Shown: positions 1-8,048 of the stretch, in pieces
How positions within the stretch are numbered: position 1 is the stretch's first letter
Layout: every line of letters starts with the position of its first letter
Source of the DNA: Bog-950 sp044225825
GTDB taxonomy: Bacteria; Bacteroidota; Bacteroidia; Chitinophagales; LD1
Direction of reading: 5' to 3'
Length of the DNA: 64,000 nt
Assembly: GCA_044225825.1 (NCBI GenBank)
Contig: JBGAIB010000003.1
Location: forward strand, 496,001-560,000
The notes under the pieces: model-generated
What the model was told of the DNA's origin: nothing
The model's database searches: none
What the model saw: only the letters and a program-made list of their open reading frames with translations
Position numbers and translations under genes: made by a program

Positions 1-24
1 CTACTGATCTACCAATCACTGATC

Positions 25-55
25 CACCAATTAACCAATCACCAATTAACCAATC
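25..55. repeat. 15-bp tandem repeat upstream of yebC
   Basis: The unit ACCAATTAACCAATC occurs twice back to back, with further partial copies (ACCAATCACTGATCC, CAATCCACC) around it. It lies just before the yebC start. It could be a degenerate intergenic repeat; no function can be assigned. Confidence 0.6.
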
Positions 56-70
56 CACCAAACAACTATT

Positions 71-781
71 ATGGGTCGTGCGTTTGAATACCGGAAAGAG
101 AGAAAATTTAAGAGATGGGGTGCCATGGCTAAGGCTTTTACCCGCATCGGTCGTGAAATTGCTATCGCTGTAAAAGAAGCAGGGCCCAACCCTGAGAGTA
201 ATGCCCGCTTACGTGCAGCCATCCAAAACTCCAAGGCAGCCAATATGCCTAAGGATCGCGTGGAATCTGCCATTAAACGTGCCAGCAGCAAGGAGGAAAA
301 GAACTACGAAGAAATGACGTACGAAGGCTACGGTCCGCATGGCGTGGCTATTGTAATCGATACCCAAACCGATAATCCAACCCGTACCATCGCTAACCTG
401 CGTATGTATTTTACAAAAGGTGGCGGCGCCATCGGCACCAGCGGCTCGGTGGAATATATGTTTAAGAAAAAGGCCGTGTTTAAATTCAACAAAGGCAGTT
501 GGAACCTGGATGATCTGGAACTGGAACTGATTGATTTTGGCTTAAATGAATTGCAATCGGAAGGTGATGTGGTAATTGCCTATGCCGACTTTTTCGACTT
601 TGGTAAACTATCAAAGGCACTGGAAGAAAAGGGAATTGAAATTACCGAAAGCACCTACGAAAAAATCCCCGATTTCTATAAGGAAGGCCTGAGCGATAGC
701 GAGGCGGAAGAGGTGATTAAACTGATTGAAAAAATTGAGGAAGACGACGACGTAAGTCATGTGTTCCACAATATGAAATAG
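71..781 (+). CDS. yebC: YebC/PmpR family protein (TACO1-like)
   Basis: A 236-residue protein of the widespread YebC/PmpR/TACO1 family, cytosolic proteins described as transcriptional regulators and, more recently, as helpers of ribosomes at difficult peptide sequences. The N-terminus MGRAFEYRK and the following basic helical segment (AMAKAFTRIGREIAIAVKEAG) are characteristic, as are PKDRVESAIKRA and the YEGYGPHGVAIVI segment near residues 95-105. Length matches the family (about 235-250). The ATG at 71 gives the conserved N-terminus directly. It is the only plus-strand gene before 3.4 kb and converges on gmk, sharing a bidirectional terminator. The exact role in this organism cannot be read from sequence. 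Confidence 0.93.
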   Translation: MGRAFEYRKERKFKRWGAMAKAFTRIGREIAIAVKEAGPNPESNARLRAAIQNSKAANMPKDRVESAIKRASSKEEKNYEEMTYEGYGPHGVAIVIDTQTDNPTRTIANLRMYFTKGGGAIGTSGSVEYMFKKKAVFKFNKGSWNLDDLELELIDFGLNELQSEGDVVIAYADFFDFGKLSKALEEKGIEITESTYEKIPDFYKEGLSDSEAEEVIKLIEKIEEDDDVSHVFHNMK

Positions 782-792
782 CAACAGAAAAT

Positions 793-820
793 AAAAAAGG
801 GCTCCGAAGAGCCCTTTTTT
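793..820. terminator. Bidirectional terminator between yebC and gmk
   Basis: GGGCTC (799-804) and GAGCCC (809-814) form a 6-bp stem with a CGAA tetraloop. An A-run lies on the left and a T-run on the right, so it can act as an intrinsic terminator for both converging genes. Confidence 0.85.
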
Positions 821-838
821 ATTGGAGTAAGTTACAGC

Positions 839-1456
839 CTAATGCAGGTGTGTTACCTGGCCTTTCAAAAAACTGTTGATGTTGTTTTTTACGCGCATGT
901 AAGCAGTGTCAAAATCTTTGTTCACCACTACTTTGTCAAATTTATCAGCCATCGTCAGCTCCTCGGTGCTGCGCTTTAAACGGGCTTTCAGGCTTTTTTC
1001 ATCTTCGCTGCCGCGCATTTTCAGGCGGTTCTCCAGCGATTCCTGGCTGGGTGGTGCAATAAAAATCGTCAGGCAGTCAGCGCCGTATTGTTTCTTCAGA
1101 TTCAGCGCTCCTTTTACATCAATATCAAATATCGCTACCTTCTGGTTGCTCCAAATGCGCTCTACTTCGCTTTTTAAAGTGCCGTAATGCTGACCGGGGT
1201 ATACCTCTTCATGTTCTACAAAGTCGCCGGCGCTTACACGGCGTTTAAATTCTTCAACAGGTATAAAGTAGTAATGCTGTCCATCGGCCTCTCCTTCACG
1301 TTTGCTGCGCGTAGTGCAGGAAATAGAAAAAGCTAAAACCGGCAGATGCTTCATCAATTTGCGAACGATGGAGGACTTGCCGGCGCCCGATGGGGCAGTT
1401 ATTACAATTAATTTTTTGGGGGGAATTGCTACACGGTTAATGCTGTGGCCGCTCAT
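839..1456 (-). CDS. gmk: Guanylate kinase
   Basis: Guanylate kinase phosphorylates GMP to GDP with ATP in the cytosol, a required step of GTP supply. The 205-residue length fits the family. The P-loop APSGAGKSS lies near residues 20-28, and the GMP-binding region contains SISCTTRSKREGE and DGQHYYFI, followed by FVEHEEVYPGQHYGT. The lid-type segment RLKMRGSEDEKSL follows. It sits 22 bp downstream of yicC on the same strand, a pairing common in Bacteroidota, so the two are probably cotranscribed from the promoter ahead of yicC. Confidence 0.96.
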   Translation of the reverse strand: MSGHSINRVAIPPKKLIVITAPSGAGKSSIVRKLMKHLPVLAFSISCTTRSKREGEADGQHYYFIPVEEFKRRVSAGDFVEHEEVYPGQHYGTLKSEVERIWSNQKVAIFDIDVKGALNLKKQYGADCLTIFIAPPSQESLENRLKMRGSEDEKSLKARLKRSTEELTMADKFDKVVVNKDFDTAYMRVKNNINSFLKGQVTHLH

Positions 1457-1478
1457 AACTACATTAAATTTTATAGGT

Positions 1479-2357
1479 CTACAGTATGTTGTTGGTTTGT
1501 TCTTTAATCTTCTCCAGTTCGTCCTTCATATCCACCACTATCTTTTGCATAATGGCATCATTGGCTTTCGATCCTACGGTATTTATCTCGCGGCCTACTT
1601 CCTGGGTTATAAAATTAATCTTGCGGCCTTTCATTTCCTCGCTGCTCTCCAGCGTGGTTAAAAAGAAAGCGCAATGCGATTTTAAGCGGGTCAGCTCTTC
1701 GGTAATATCCAGTTTCTCGATATAGTAAATTACCTCCTGCTCAAAACGGTTCGGGTCTATCTTATCCTTCGGTATAAAATTTTCCAGCCCATTCATCAAA
1801 CGCTTGCGTACATCCGCTACGCGGCGCTTGTCTTCTTCACGCAGTTTGGCTGCAAGGGTGTCAATATTGCCTATGCGCAGGCGCAATTCATCTTCCTGCG
1901 ATTTGCCTTCTACTACTCTAAAGGCATCTACTTCCTTAATAGCCTGCTCCACCACCTGCTCTATCGCCTTTAGTTCAGCCTCGCTCGGTTCTTCATGGCT
2001 CTCGCCAATTACATCCGGCATTTTTAAAATGGTAGGCAACAAGGTTTCAGCAGTAACGCCTACTTCGTCGGCTATCGACTTAAATTCGTGGAAATACGAA
2101 ATAATCAGTTCGCGGTTCAGCGATATCTCGCTGCTGGCGGTGTTGTGCTCCAGTGTAATGTATACATCCAGCTTGCCTCGTTGAAGGGTAGCTGAAATTT
2201 TGTTGCGCAGCTCATATTCAAACGCACGGTATTTCGACGGCAGTTTTATACTCAGATCCAAACCCTTTTGACTGTTGAGTGATTTGATCTCAACATTTAC
2301 GGTTTTATCTTCTACCTGACCGCTGGCTTTTCCAAAGCCCGTCATTGATTTTAACAT
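1479..2357 (-). CDS. yicC: YicC family endoribonuclease-like protein
   Basis: A 292-residue member of the YicC/YloC family, members of which have been described as endoribonucleases acting on RNA. The signature N-terminus MLKSMTGFGKA is present, as is the C-terminal block EMKGRKINFITQEVGREINTVGSKAND, which ends in acidic and Lys-rich helices. The length is typical (about 290). It is the first gene of a yicC-gmk unit. A TAAATTCG -7-like element lies only 4 bp upstream of the ATG, implying a leaderless or almost leaderless transcript. The substrate RNA is unknown here. Confidence 0.9.
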   Translation of the reverse strand: MLKSMTGFGKASGQVEDKTVNVEIKSLNSQKGLDLSIKLPSKYRAFEYELRNKISATLQRGKLDVYITLEHNTASSEISLNRELIISYFHEFKSIADEVGVTAETLLPTILKMPDVIGESHEEPSEAELKAIEQVVEQAIKEVDAFRVVEGKSQEDELRLRIGNIDTLAAKLREEDKRRVADVRKRLMNGLENFIPKDKIDPNRFEQEVIYYIEKLDITEELTRLKSHCAFFLTTLESSEEMKGRKINFITQEVGREINTVGSKANDAIMQKIVVDMKDELEKIKEQTNNIL

Positions 2358-2361
2358 GGGG

Positions 2362-2369
2362 CGAATTTA
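2362..2369 (-). promoter_or_regulatory. -7-type promoter element of yicC
   Basis: On the minus strand the sequence reads TAAATTCG, close to the Bacteroidota -7 consensus TAnnTTTG. It ends 4 bp before the yicC ATG. Confidence 0.35.
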
Positions 2370-2407
2370 TACAATTCCAGTTCAAAGCAATTTTGATTTT
2401 CCTCCTG

Positions 2408-3340
2408 TTATTCCAGCAGTAAATCGTCTACATCCGGGTCTTTATCAGGCTTGCGGAACCATTTTACCTGGCCGGCAAACGACACCAAATACACACCGCT
2501 AAATATCAGGATACCCGAAATGATCTTCTCTGTATTTAAACTGTCCTTGCCTAATGTAACGGCAATCAGTGTAGCTAAAATGGGTTGCAGGTAGATGTAG
2601 GCCCCAACTACCGAGCTGTGCACTTCGCGTATGGCAAGTATGTTTAGCAGATAGGCAAAAAAGGTGGTGCAGATAACAATGAAAGCTACACCGGCCCATA
2701 TCTGCGGCGTAAACTGCTGCCATGGGATGACGCTGAATTGCTGCCAGCCAAATACAAGCACCGGAAACAACCCAAAAAAGAAAACCCATTTTATCACGGT
2801 TAGCGGATGGTATTTCTTCATCAGTGGCTTTACAATTACCAGGTAAATGGCATAGCTGGTAGCGTTTATCAAAATGAATAGATCACCTAATACCGTATCG
2901 CCCGAAAAATTAAGTCCTTTGCCACTGATAATAATAAAAGCACCAAGCGAACCTGCCAGTATGCCCAGTATCTTTTGCCAGGTAGCCTTTTCGCGACCGA
3001 TGATAAAAGTGATCAGGAACACCAGGATGGGAGTCATGATCATAATAAGCGAGGCATTGATTGACGTGGTTTTACTCAACCCTAAAAAGAACATCTCCTG
3101 ATTAAGCACCACACCAAATAACGAGCAGGCCATTATCAACGGAATGTCTTTGCGTTCAATTTTTTCGTATTGCCAAATGCGGTGCAGGATAAAGAACATG
3201 GTGGTAGTAACCGCCACGCGGATAAGGATAAACCCGAACGAACCGATATACCCGTTCATCACCACCTTGCTAACTATAAAACCTGCTCCGTAAAACAGGT
3301 TTACAATAAACAGATACAGGTGTGCACGCAGGTTTTTCAC
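2408..3340 (-). CDS. DMT/EamA family exporter
   Basis: A 310-residue integral membrane protein of the drug/metabolite transporter superfamily. Two tandem EamA-type halves are visible, roughly residues 5-140 and 150-290, each with about five hydrophobic helices. The first half contains NLFYGAGFIVSKVV and the loop LNQEMFFLGLSKTTSINASLI. The second half contains the related FAYLLNILAIREVHSSVVGAYIYLQP. Such proteins export metabolites or amino acids, but the substrate cannot be inferred. The start is GTG at 3340, which matches the element TAAGTTCG 5 bp upstream. It is 50 bp upstream of yicC on the same strand, but yicC seems to have its own promoter. The C-terminal tail is charged and cytosolic. 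Confidence 0.88.
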   Translation of the reverse strand: MKNLRAHLYLFIVNLFYGAGFIVSKVVMNGYIGSFGFILIRVAVTTTMFFILHRIWQYEKIERKDIPLIMACSLFGVVLNQEMFFLGLSKTTSINASLIMIMTPILVFLITFIIGREKATWQKILGILAGSLGAFIIISGKGLNFSGDTVLGDLFILINATSYAIYLVIVKPLMKKYHPLTVIKWVFFFGLFPVLVFGWQQFSVIPWQQFTPQIWAGVAFIVICTTFFAYLLNILAIREVHSSVVGAYIYLQPILATLIAVTLGKDSLNTEKIISGILIFSGVYLVSFAGQVKWFRKPDKDPDVDDLLLE

Positions 3341-3345
3341 GGCCG

Positions 3346-3353
3346 CGAACTTA
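3346..3353 (-). promoter_or_regulatory. -7-type promoter element of the DMT exporter
   Basis: The minus strand reads TAAGTTCG, resembling TAnnTTTG, and ends 5 bp before the GTG start of the exporter. It supports the GTG start and a near-leaderless mRNA. Confidence 0.35.
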
Positions 3354-3473
3354 GGGCATTTTTTTAAAGGGATAGTGTTGCATGGATGTCAGCCACAGTA
3401 CGAACGCTATACGCACTTGATGTTCCGATAAACTACGTTTTGCAAACCCCCGCCAGAATCCTATTTTGGGCCG

Positions 3474-4490
3474 GTGAAAATTCTGGTAACCGGCTTTGGT
3501 GGATTTATAGGCTATACCCTGGTAAAGGCGTTGCGTAGTAGTCATCAGCTCCATGCGCTCGACAACTTTTCGCTGGTTAGCAACTACGATATTAAGCTGG
3601 CCCGTGCGGCCGATTTGGGGCTTACCGATTTCCATGCCTTCTGTGCCTCCGAAGGCCTGGAACAAAACGGCGTTACTTATCACTATGCCGATCTGTGCCG
3701 GCCTGAAGCACTGGAAAAAGTTTTTGCAGCTTCTTCCTTTGACCTGATCGTACACCTCGCTGCGCTTACCGGCGTGCGTCAGTCGGTATCTAATCCGCAG
3801 GTGTATATCGATACCAACGTGAAGGGTTTTGTAAACCTGCTGGAGGTGGCAAAAAAGCATGGCGTAAAGAATATAATTTACGCCAGCAGCAGTTCGGTAT
3901 ACGGTAGCAATACAGAAACACCTTATGCCGAAGCACAGCGTACCGACCAACCCATGAGTGTGTATGCAGCAAGCAAAAAGGCCGATGAGTTATTGGCCGA
4001 AGTTTATGCGCACTTATACGGCATGCATCTGGTAGGCCTCCGGTTTTTTACCGTATATGGCCCCTGGACCCGCCCCGATATGGCAGCCTATATTTTTATG
4101 AAAGCGATTTACGATGGCACTGCCATTGACTTATATAATGGCGGCGAAATGATCCGCGATTTTACGTATGTAGGCGATGTGGTAAAAGCACTGCTCTTGC
4201 TAATTGATAAAGCACAGGCCGGTCAATTGCCCACACACGAGGTCTATAACGTAGGTAATCATTCGCCTATTCAAACCGTTCAGTTTCTGCAAACCATCGA
4301 AGCTGCTATGGGTAAACAAGCCGTGGTCAATCGTAAGCCCATGCAGCCCGGCGATATGCCTGCTACCAACGCAGCCACCGATAAGCTGTTTGCTTTTACA
4401 GGATTCCGGCCCGATACCAACATTGCTGCTGGTGTACACGAAATGGTTAACTGGTTTTTGAATTACTACCCTGCAACCCGCAAGCGTTGA
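3474..4490 (+). CDS. NAD-dependent epimerase/dehydratase (nucleotide-sugar epimerase)
   Basis: A 338-residue extended short-chain dehydrogenase/reductase. The Rossmann motif GFGGFIGYTL (G-x-x-G-x-x-G) sits at residues 7-16, and the catalytic Ser and YxxxK are in ASSSSVYGSN and SVYAASKKADE. RFFTVYGPWTRPDMA and the downstream GGEMIRDFTYVGDVV are typical of UDP-glucuronate 4-epimerase-like enzymes. It probably epimerises or dehydrates a UDP-sugar for surface polysaccharide. The start is GTG at 3474, giving the usual MKILVTGFGGFIG. It is divergent from the DMT exporter. The precise substrate is uncertain; UDP-glucuronate is the best guess by similarity of motifs. Confidence 0.88.
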   Translation: MKILVTGFGGFIGYTLVKALRSSHQLHALDNFSLVSNYDIKLARAADLGLTDFHAFCASEGLEQNGVTYHYADLCRPEALEKVFAASSFDLIVHLAALTGVRQSVSNPQVYIDTNVKGFVNLLEVAKKHGVKNIIYASSSSVYGSNTETPYAEAQRTDQPMSVYAASKKADELLAEVYAHLYGMHLVGLRFFTVYGPWTRPDMAAYIFMKAIYDGTAIDLYNGGEMIRDFTYVGDVVKALLLLIDKAQAGQLPTHEVYNVGNHSPIQTVQFLQTIEAAMGKQAVVNRKPMQPGDMPATNAATDKLFAFTGFRPDTNIAAGVHEMVNWFLNYYPATRKR

Positions 4491-4539
4491 TGCTGCTCTT
4501 GCTGTCTGTATATATTAGCGTTTGTACAATATTTGCATT

Positions 4540-5808
4540 ATGAAAGGTCTATCATTTCTGCTCACTTGCCTGTTGTTTTTAAACGCCGCCGCGCAGCAAA
4601 AGGCAAGGGTCCTATTTATAGGTAACAGCTATACCTATGTAAACGATTTACCAACGCTTACCAAAGATGTTGCGCTTAGCACCGGCGACACCCTGGTCTA
4701 CGATAGTAATACCCCCGGCGGTTCTACTTTTCAAATGCACACAGCCAACACTACAACGCTGGCAAAAATCAGCCAGGGTGGTTGGGATTATGTGGTGCTG
4801 CAGGAACAAAGCCAACTGCCCTCTTTCCCTCCCAATCAGGTGCAAACGGATGTGTTCCCCTATGCGCAGCGGTTGGATAGTCTGATTAATGCAACCAACA
4901 CCTGCGCCGAAACCATGTTTTACATGACCTGGGGCCGCAAAAATGGCGACGCTTCTAACTGCGGTTCCTGGCCACCTGTTTGTACCTATCAGGGAATGGA
5001 TAGCATGTTATACTTAAATTATATGCAGATGGCAACTGATAACCATGCCGTGGTATCGCCGGTGGGGGCCGTATGGCATTGGTTACGTACTAATTATCCG
5101 GCACTGGAACTTTACAATGCGGATGAAAGCCACCCCAGCCCTGCTGGCTCGTACGCAGCGGCCTGCTCGTTTTATACCGCTATCTTCCGTAAGGATCCAA
5201 CCTTAATTACCTACAACTTTAGTTTACCCGATACTGATGCGGTTAAAATCCGTAATGCAGCTAAAGCAGTAGTGTTCAATAGCCTGTTAACCTGGCATAT
5301 CGGCGAATACGATCCGCATGCGGCTTTTACATATAACCAAACTACTAATCAGGTGCAATGCAGCAACGCCACTACCAATGCCAATAGCTATTGGTGGCAG
5401 TTTGGCGATGGCGATACTTCAACACAAGTATCACCGGCACATACATATACTAGTGCGGGTACCTATACCATTACATTAATTGCTGCCAACTGCAGCCGCA
5501 ACGATACGTTTACCCAAACAGTGGTGTTACAACCCTCGGGATTAATGCCGCAACACCAAGGAAAGATGCTTTTAACCATCAGCCCTAATCCTGTACAGCA
5601 GTGGTTGCAGGTAGAAATAAAGAGGGAGATACAAGACGCCTTAACGCTTGAAATAGTAGACCTGCAAGGCAGGGTAGTATTTAAAAAGGAAGGTGGAAGG
5701 GAAACCGTAGAACATTTAGACCTTAGTCGGTTACCGGCGGCTACCTATACTTTGCTGGTACGTGAAAACAACCAGGTGCTAGCCCGTCAAAAGGTGGTTA
5801 AACAATAG
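4540..5808 (+). CDS. Secreted SGNH hydrolase with PKD domain and T9SS type A sorting domain
   Basis: A 422-residue exported esterase-like protein. A signal peptide (MKGLSFLLTCLLFLNAAAQ) precedes an SGNH hydrolase domain. Block I is FIGNSYTYVND with the likely nucleophile Ser30; WDYVVLQEQSQLP is a middle block; and DESHPSPAG supplies Asp195 and His198. A PKD-type immunoglobulin fold follows (AAFTYNQ...WWQFGDGDTSTQVSPAHTYTSAGTYTITL). The last about 80 residues form a T9SS type A sorting domain beginning LTISPNPVQQWLQVEI. It is therefore exported across the outer membrane and probably cleaves ester or acyl groups from carbohydrates; the substrate is unknown. I chose ATG 4540 over the in-frame TTG at 4522 because it begins the signal peptide. 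Confidence 0.87.
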   Translation: MKGLSFLLTCLLFLNAAAQQKARVLFIGNSYTYVNDLPTLTKDVALSTGDTLVYDSNTPGGSTFQMHTANTTTLAKISQGGWDYVVLQEQSQLPSFPPNQVQTDVFPYAQRLDSLINATNTCAETMFYMTWGRKNGDASNCGSWPPVCTYQGMDSMLYLNYMQMATDNHAVVSPVGAVWHWLRTNYPALELYNADESHPSPAGSYAAACSFYTAIFRKDPTLITYNFSLPDTDAVKIRNAAKAVVFNSLLTWHIGEYDPHAAFTYNQTTNQVQCSNATTNANSYWWQFGDGDTSTQVSPAHTYTSAGTYTITLIAANCSRNDTFTQTVVLQPSGLMPQHQGKMLLTISPNPVQQWLQVEIKREIQDALTLEIVDLQGRVVFKKEGGRETVEHLDLSRLPAATYTLLVRENNQVLARQKVVKQ

Positions 5809-5922
5809 CGGTGTAAACCCCGGTAGATGGGCAGGAGAACGAATTTCCACAGATAAGCCCTGTGTTCTATTATAATTGTTAAAATACTTTCCAATCCGTA
5901 GCTTTATCTGCGTTTGTTATTT

Positions 5923-5930
5923 TACATTCG
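5923..5930 (+). promoter_or_regulatory. -7-type promoter element of the Tyr/Cys-tail protein gene
   Basis: TACATTCG resembles TAnnTTTG with one change and lies 34 bp before the ATG at 5965. No good -33 element is evident. Confidence 0.3.
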
Positions 5931-5964
5931 TTACTAATTGCTAACCACAAAAAACAATTTACAA

Positions 5965-6390
5965 ATGAAAAAAATGAGAATTGCAGGCATGCTGTTTCTA
6001 CTGACTGTAGTAGCAGGTGCGTTCAACACATCGGCTGCCCAAAACACCGATAAGGAAAAAGCTAAAACCGATGCAAAGGAAGTAAGCAAATTTAAAGCAG
6101 GCAAAGCCCTCGATGCCAACGACATTGGCTTCCTGAATGCCATCAACGCTAACGGCTCCAAGTCACGCGGTGCCGAAAGTAAAACCGAGGTTAAAGTGGG
6201 CGACAAAACCTACAAAGTAGGCGATAAGCTTACGGCCGATGATGCCAAGTCGCTGTCTGAAAAAATCAGCGCTTTCCGCACGGCTAATAAGCCTGAAAAA
6301 GTGGCTGGTGCCCGCGGCGCAGGCGATTGCTACTACTACTGCTACTACGATTACTACGGCAACTACATTTGCTACTGGTATTGCGAATAA
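5965..6390 (+). CDS. Small secreted protein with Tyr/Cys-rich C-terminal tail
   Basis: A 141-residue protein I do not recognise. A signal peptide (MKKMRIAGMLFLLTVVAGAF, ending near TSAAQ) is followed by a soluble Lys/Ala/Asp-rich domain of about 95 residues. In it, KVGDKTYKVGDKLTADDAKS looks like a short beta-hairpin plus helix. The protein ends with CYYYCYYDYYGNYICYWYC then Glu: 4 Cys, 10 Tyr and 1 Trp in 19 residues. It ends 20 bp before a strong terminator and seems monocistronic. ATG 5965 is chosen over TTG 5938 because it starts the signal peptide. The tail could form disulfides, bind metal or haem, or cross-link through tyrosine; none of this is shown. No RiPP-type maturation genes are adjacent. 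Confidence 0.75.
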   Translation: MKKMRIAGMLFLLTVVAGAFNTSAAQNTDKEKAKTDAKEVSKFKAGKALDANDIGFLNAINANGSKSRGAESKTEVKVGDKTYKVGDKLTADDAKSLSEKISAFRTANKPEKVAGARGAGDCYYYCYYDYYGNYICYWYCE

Positions 6391-6410
6391 GCAGCATTAA
6401 ATGTTTAAGA

Positions 6411-6435
6411 AGGCCGGTTAATCCCGGCCTTTTTT
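6411..6435 (+). terminator. Intrinsic terminator after the Tyr/Cys-tail gene
   Basis: AGGCCGG (6411-6417) pairs with CCGGCCT (6424-6430) and is followed by a T-run. Confidence 0.85.
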
Positions 6436-6487
6436 ATGCCTATACCTCAACAAAGATGGGGGGGTACGCTATTTAATATAATTAAAA

Positions 6488-6518
6488 TTGAAAAATAAAT
6501 CATTTTATACTATCTTTA
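6488..6518 (+). promoter_or_regulatory. Candidate Bacteroidota promoter upstream of the YafY-type regulator
   Basis: TTG at 6488-6490 and TATCTTTA at 6511-6518 are separated by 20 bp, fitting the Bacteroidota -33/-7 arrangement (TTG, TAnnTTTG) except for the last base. It would give a leader of roughly 160 nt before the regulator at 6688. Confidence 0.4.
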
Positions 6519-6538
6519 CGGGTATAAACCTAAAACAC

Positions 6539-6595
6539 ATGAAAACCCAAAAACCTTCTGTCAATACGCCATCCATCCGGGTTGATAGGATTTGA
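6539..6595 (+). CDS. Possible 18-codon upstream ORF
   Basis: Starting about 20 bp after the candidate promoter, an ATG opens an 18-codon frame (MKTQKPSVNTPSIRVDRI) that stops at TGA 6593-6595. The end of this frame overlaps the first two operator-like repeats. It may be a leader peptide, a gene remnant or chance; there is no homology I recognise. Confidence 0.2.
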   Translation: MKTQKPSVNTPSIRVDRI

Positions 6596-6639
6596 CAGGT
6601 GACCCCTAAAACCCTATCATTGCCTATCAATTCCTATCA
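6583..6639 (+). promoter_or_regulatory. 10-bp-phased operator-like array before the YafY-type regulator
   Basis: CCTATCA occurs at 6613-6619, 6623-6629 and 6633-6639, exactly 10 bp apart. Inverted forms TGATAGG (6583-6589) and TGACAGG (6593-6599) lie on the same 10-bp grid. One-helical-turn spacing places all copies on one DNA face, which suits a multimeric regulator such as the WYL protein encoded 48 bp downstream. Confidence 0.5.
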
Positions 6640-6687
6640 TTTATGTTAAAATTCCGTCCATATTAGTAGCCAACCCATCATAAAACC

Positions 6688-7377
6688 ATGAACCGCATCG
6701 ACCGCCTGTTAGGCATGCTTACCTTTTTACAGGGCCGCAAATATGTAACTGCCGAAAAGCTGGCCGAGAAATTTAATATCAGCGTACGCACGGTGTATCG
6801 CGATATTAAAGCGCTCGGCGAACAAGGCGTGCCTGTTGGTTTCGAGCCTGCGAAAGGTTACTTTATTATGCAGGGCTATTTTCTGCCCCCGGTTTCCTTT
6901 AACAGCGAGGAGGCTGCAGCCCTTGTTTTAATGGAGTCGTTGGTGGATGCCTTTGGCGATCGTTCTATTCAAAAAAATTATGCAGCGGCCATGGCAAAGG
7001 TAAAGGCTGTTCTCCGCGGCCCGCAATTAGAAATGCTGGAAACCCTGGCTGCACAAACTAAAATGCAGATACCTGCCTGCATGGCCCCTAACTACGAGTA
7101 TCTGGGGCTTATTCAAAACGCCATCGTAAACAAGTTGATCGTAGAGGTAGAGTACCTCAATAATCAACAACAGGCCAGCACTCGTCGGGTCGAACCTATC
7201 GGGTTGGTGTTTTATGCCTTAAGCTGGCACCTGATCGCCTGGTGTCATCTGCGTAAGGAATACCGCGATTTCAGGGTGTCGCGCATCAAAGCGCTGCGCC
7301 TAACATCTCAACCTTTTATTAAGTCCGACCACATGGCCCTGGCCGATTACATGCAGGAAGTTCCGGTACCTTATTAA
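6688..7377 (+). CDS. YafY-type transcriptional regulator (HTH_11 + WYL)
   Basis: A 229-residue cytosolic regulator. Residues 1-60 form a DeoR-like/HTH_11 winged helix (LGMLTFLQGRKYVTAEKLAEKF, ISVRTVYRDIKALGEQGVPV). The WYL domain occupies about residues 130-220, with VEPIGLVFYALSWHLIAWCHLRKEYRDFRVSRI carrying the W-H-L variant of the W-Y-L signature. WYL domains sense nucleic acid or small-molecule ligands. The phased CCTATCA/TGATAGG array just upstream suggests autoregulation. A DinB-like gene follows after 75 bp on the same strand and may be a target or partner, as YafY regulators and DinB proteins are often neighbours. The ligand is unknown. Confidence 0.9.
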   Translation: MNRIDRLLGMLTFLQGRKYVTAEKLAEKFNISVRTVYRDIKALGEQGVPVGFEPAKGYFIMQGYFLPPVSFNSEEAAALVLMESLVDAFGDRSIQKNYAAAMAKVKAVLRGPQLEMLETLAAQTKMQIPACMAPNYEYLGLIQNAIVNKLIVEVEYLNNQQQASTRRVEPIGLVFYALSWHLIAWCHLRKEYRDFRVSRIKALRLTSQPFIKSDHMALADYMQEVPVPY

Positions 7378-7452
7378 TTTTTTAAAACACACTGCCATAG
7401 GGTTGTCAGTGGCGGCCCTGTTCTTTGCCTCCGAATCAAATAACAAACTGCT

Positions 7453-7950
7453 ATGCAAATTATCCCTGTTCTAATTAAGGAAATGGAAGCCGAAGCTACC
7501 ACCACCCGAAAAATGCTGGCCCTGGTGCCCGCTGAAAAATTTGGCTGGAAACCCCACGAAAAAAGCATGACCCTCCAACAACTGGCTACGCACCTGGCCG
7601 AAATACCCGGTTGGGTGAGCATGACGCTTAATACCAGCGAACTGGATTTTAATTCCGGCGACTACAAACCAACCGTGCTGCCCGATACTGCTGCGCTGCT
7701 GGCCACCTTCGAAAAAAGCTTTGCCGAAGGAAAGGAACGCCTGGCCCGTGCCACTGAGGAAGAACTGGAACTGCCCTGGACCATGCGGAACGGCGATATC
7801 ATCTATTTTACCCAATCTAAACTCGAAGTTATCCGCCACAGCTTTTGTCAAATTGTCCATCACCGGGCACAGTTAGGGGTGTTTCTGCGCTTGCTGAACA
7901 TTCCTATCCCCGGTAGTTATGGCCCCAGTGCCGATGATGCGTCAATGTAA
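7453..7950 (+). CDS. DinB family protein
   Basis: A 165-residue DinB/YfiT-like four-helix-bundle protein. Members are metal-dependent hydrolases or thiol S-transferases. The metal ligands are visible as one His in LQQLATHLAEIPGW (near residue 48) and a C-terminal pair in HSFCQIVHHRAQLGVFLRL. The helix-rich pattern and ending PIPGSYGPSADD are usual for the Bacteroidota branch. It lies 75 bp after the YafY-type regulator and 116 bp before the purF start, so cotranscription with the regulator is plausible. The substrate is not known. Confidence 0.88.
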   Translation: MQIIPVLIKEMEAEATTTRKMLALVPAEKFGWKPHEKSMTLQQLATHLAEIPGWVSMTLNTSELDFNSGDYKPTVLPDTAALLATFEKSFAEGKERLARATEEELELPWTMRNGDIIYFTQSKLEVIRHSFCQIVHHRAQLGVFLRLLNIPIPGSYGPSADDASM

Positions 7951-8048
7951 AAGAAAACTTGACCGTTTGGGTACCGGTTAAACCTAAAAAAGATGTTAGT
8001 TTGGGGATAAGCAGGATGTTTTTCTGCTCCTTCTTATCCCCGATTTTC

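Noticed and set aside
5965..6390. RiPP or bacteriocin precursor
   Set aside because: It has a Sec-type signal peptide rather than a typical leader, and no modifying enzyme, peptidase-transporter or immunity gene is next to it. I therefore call it only a secreted protein with an unusual tail.
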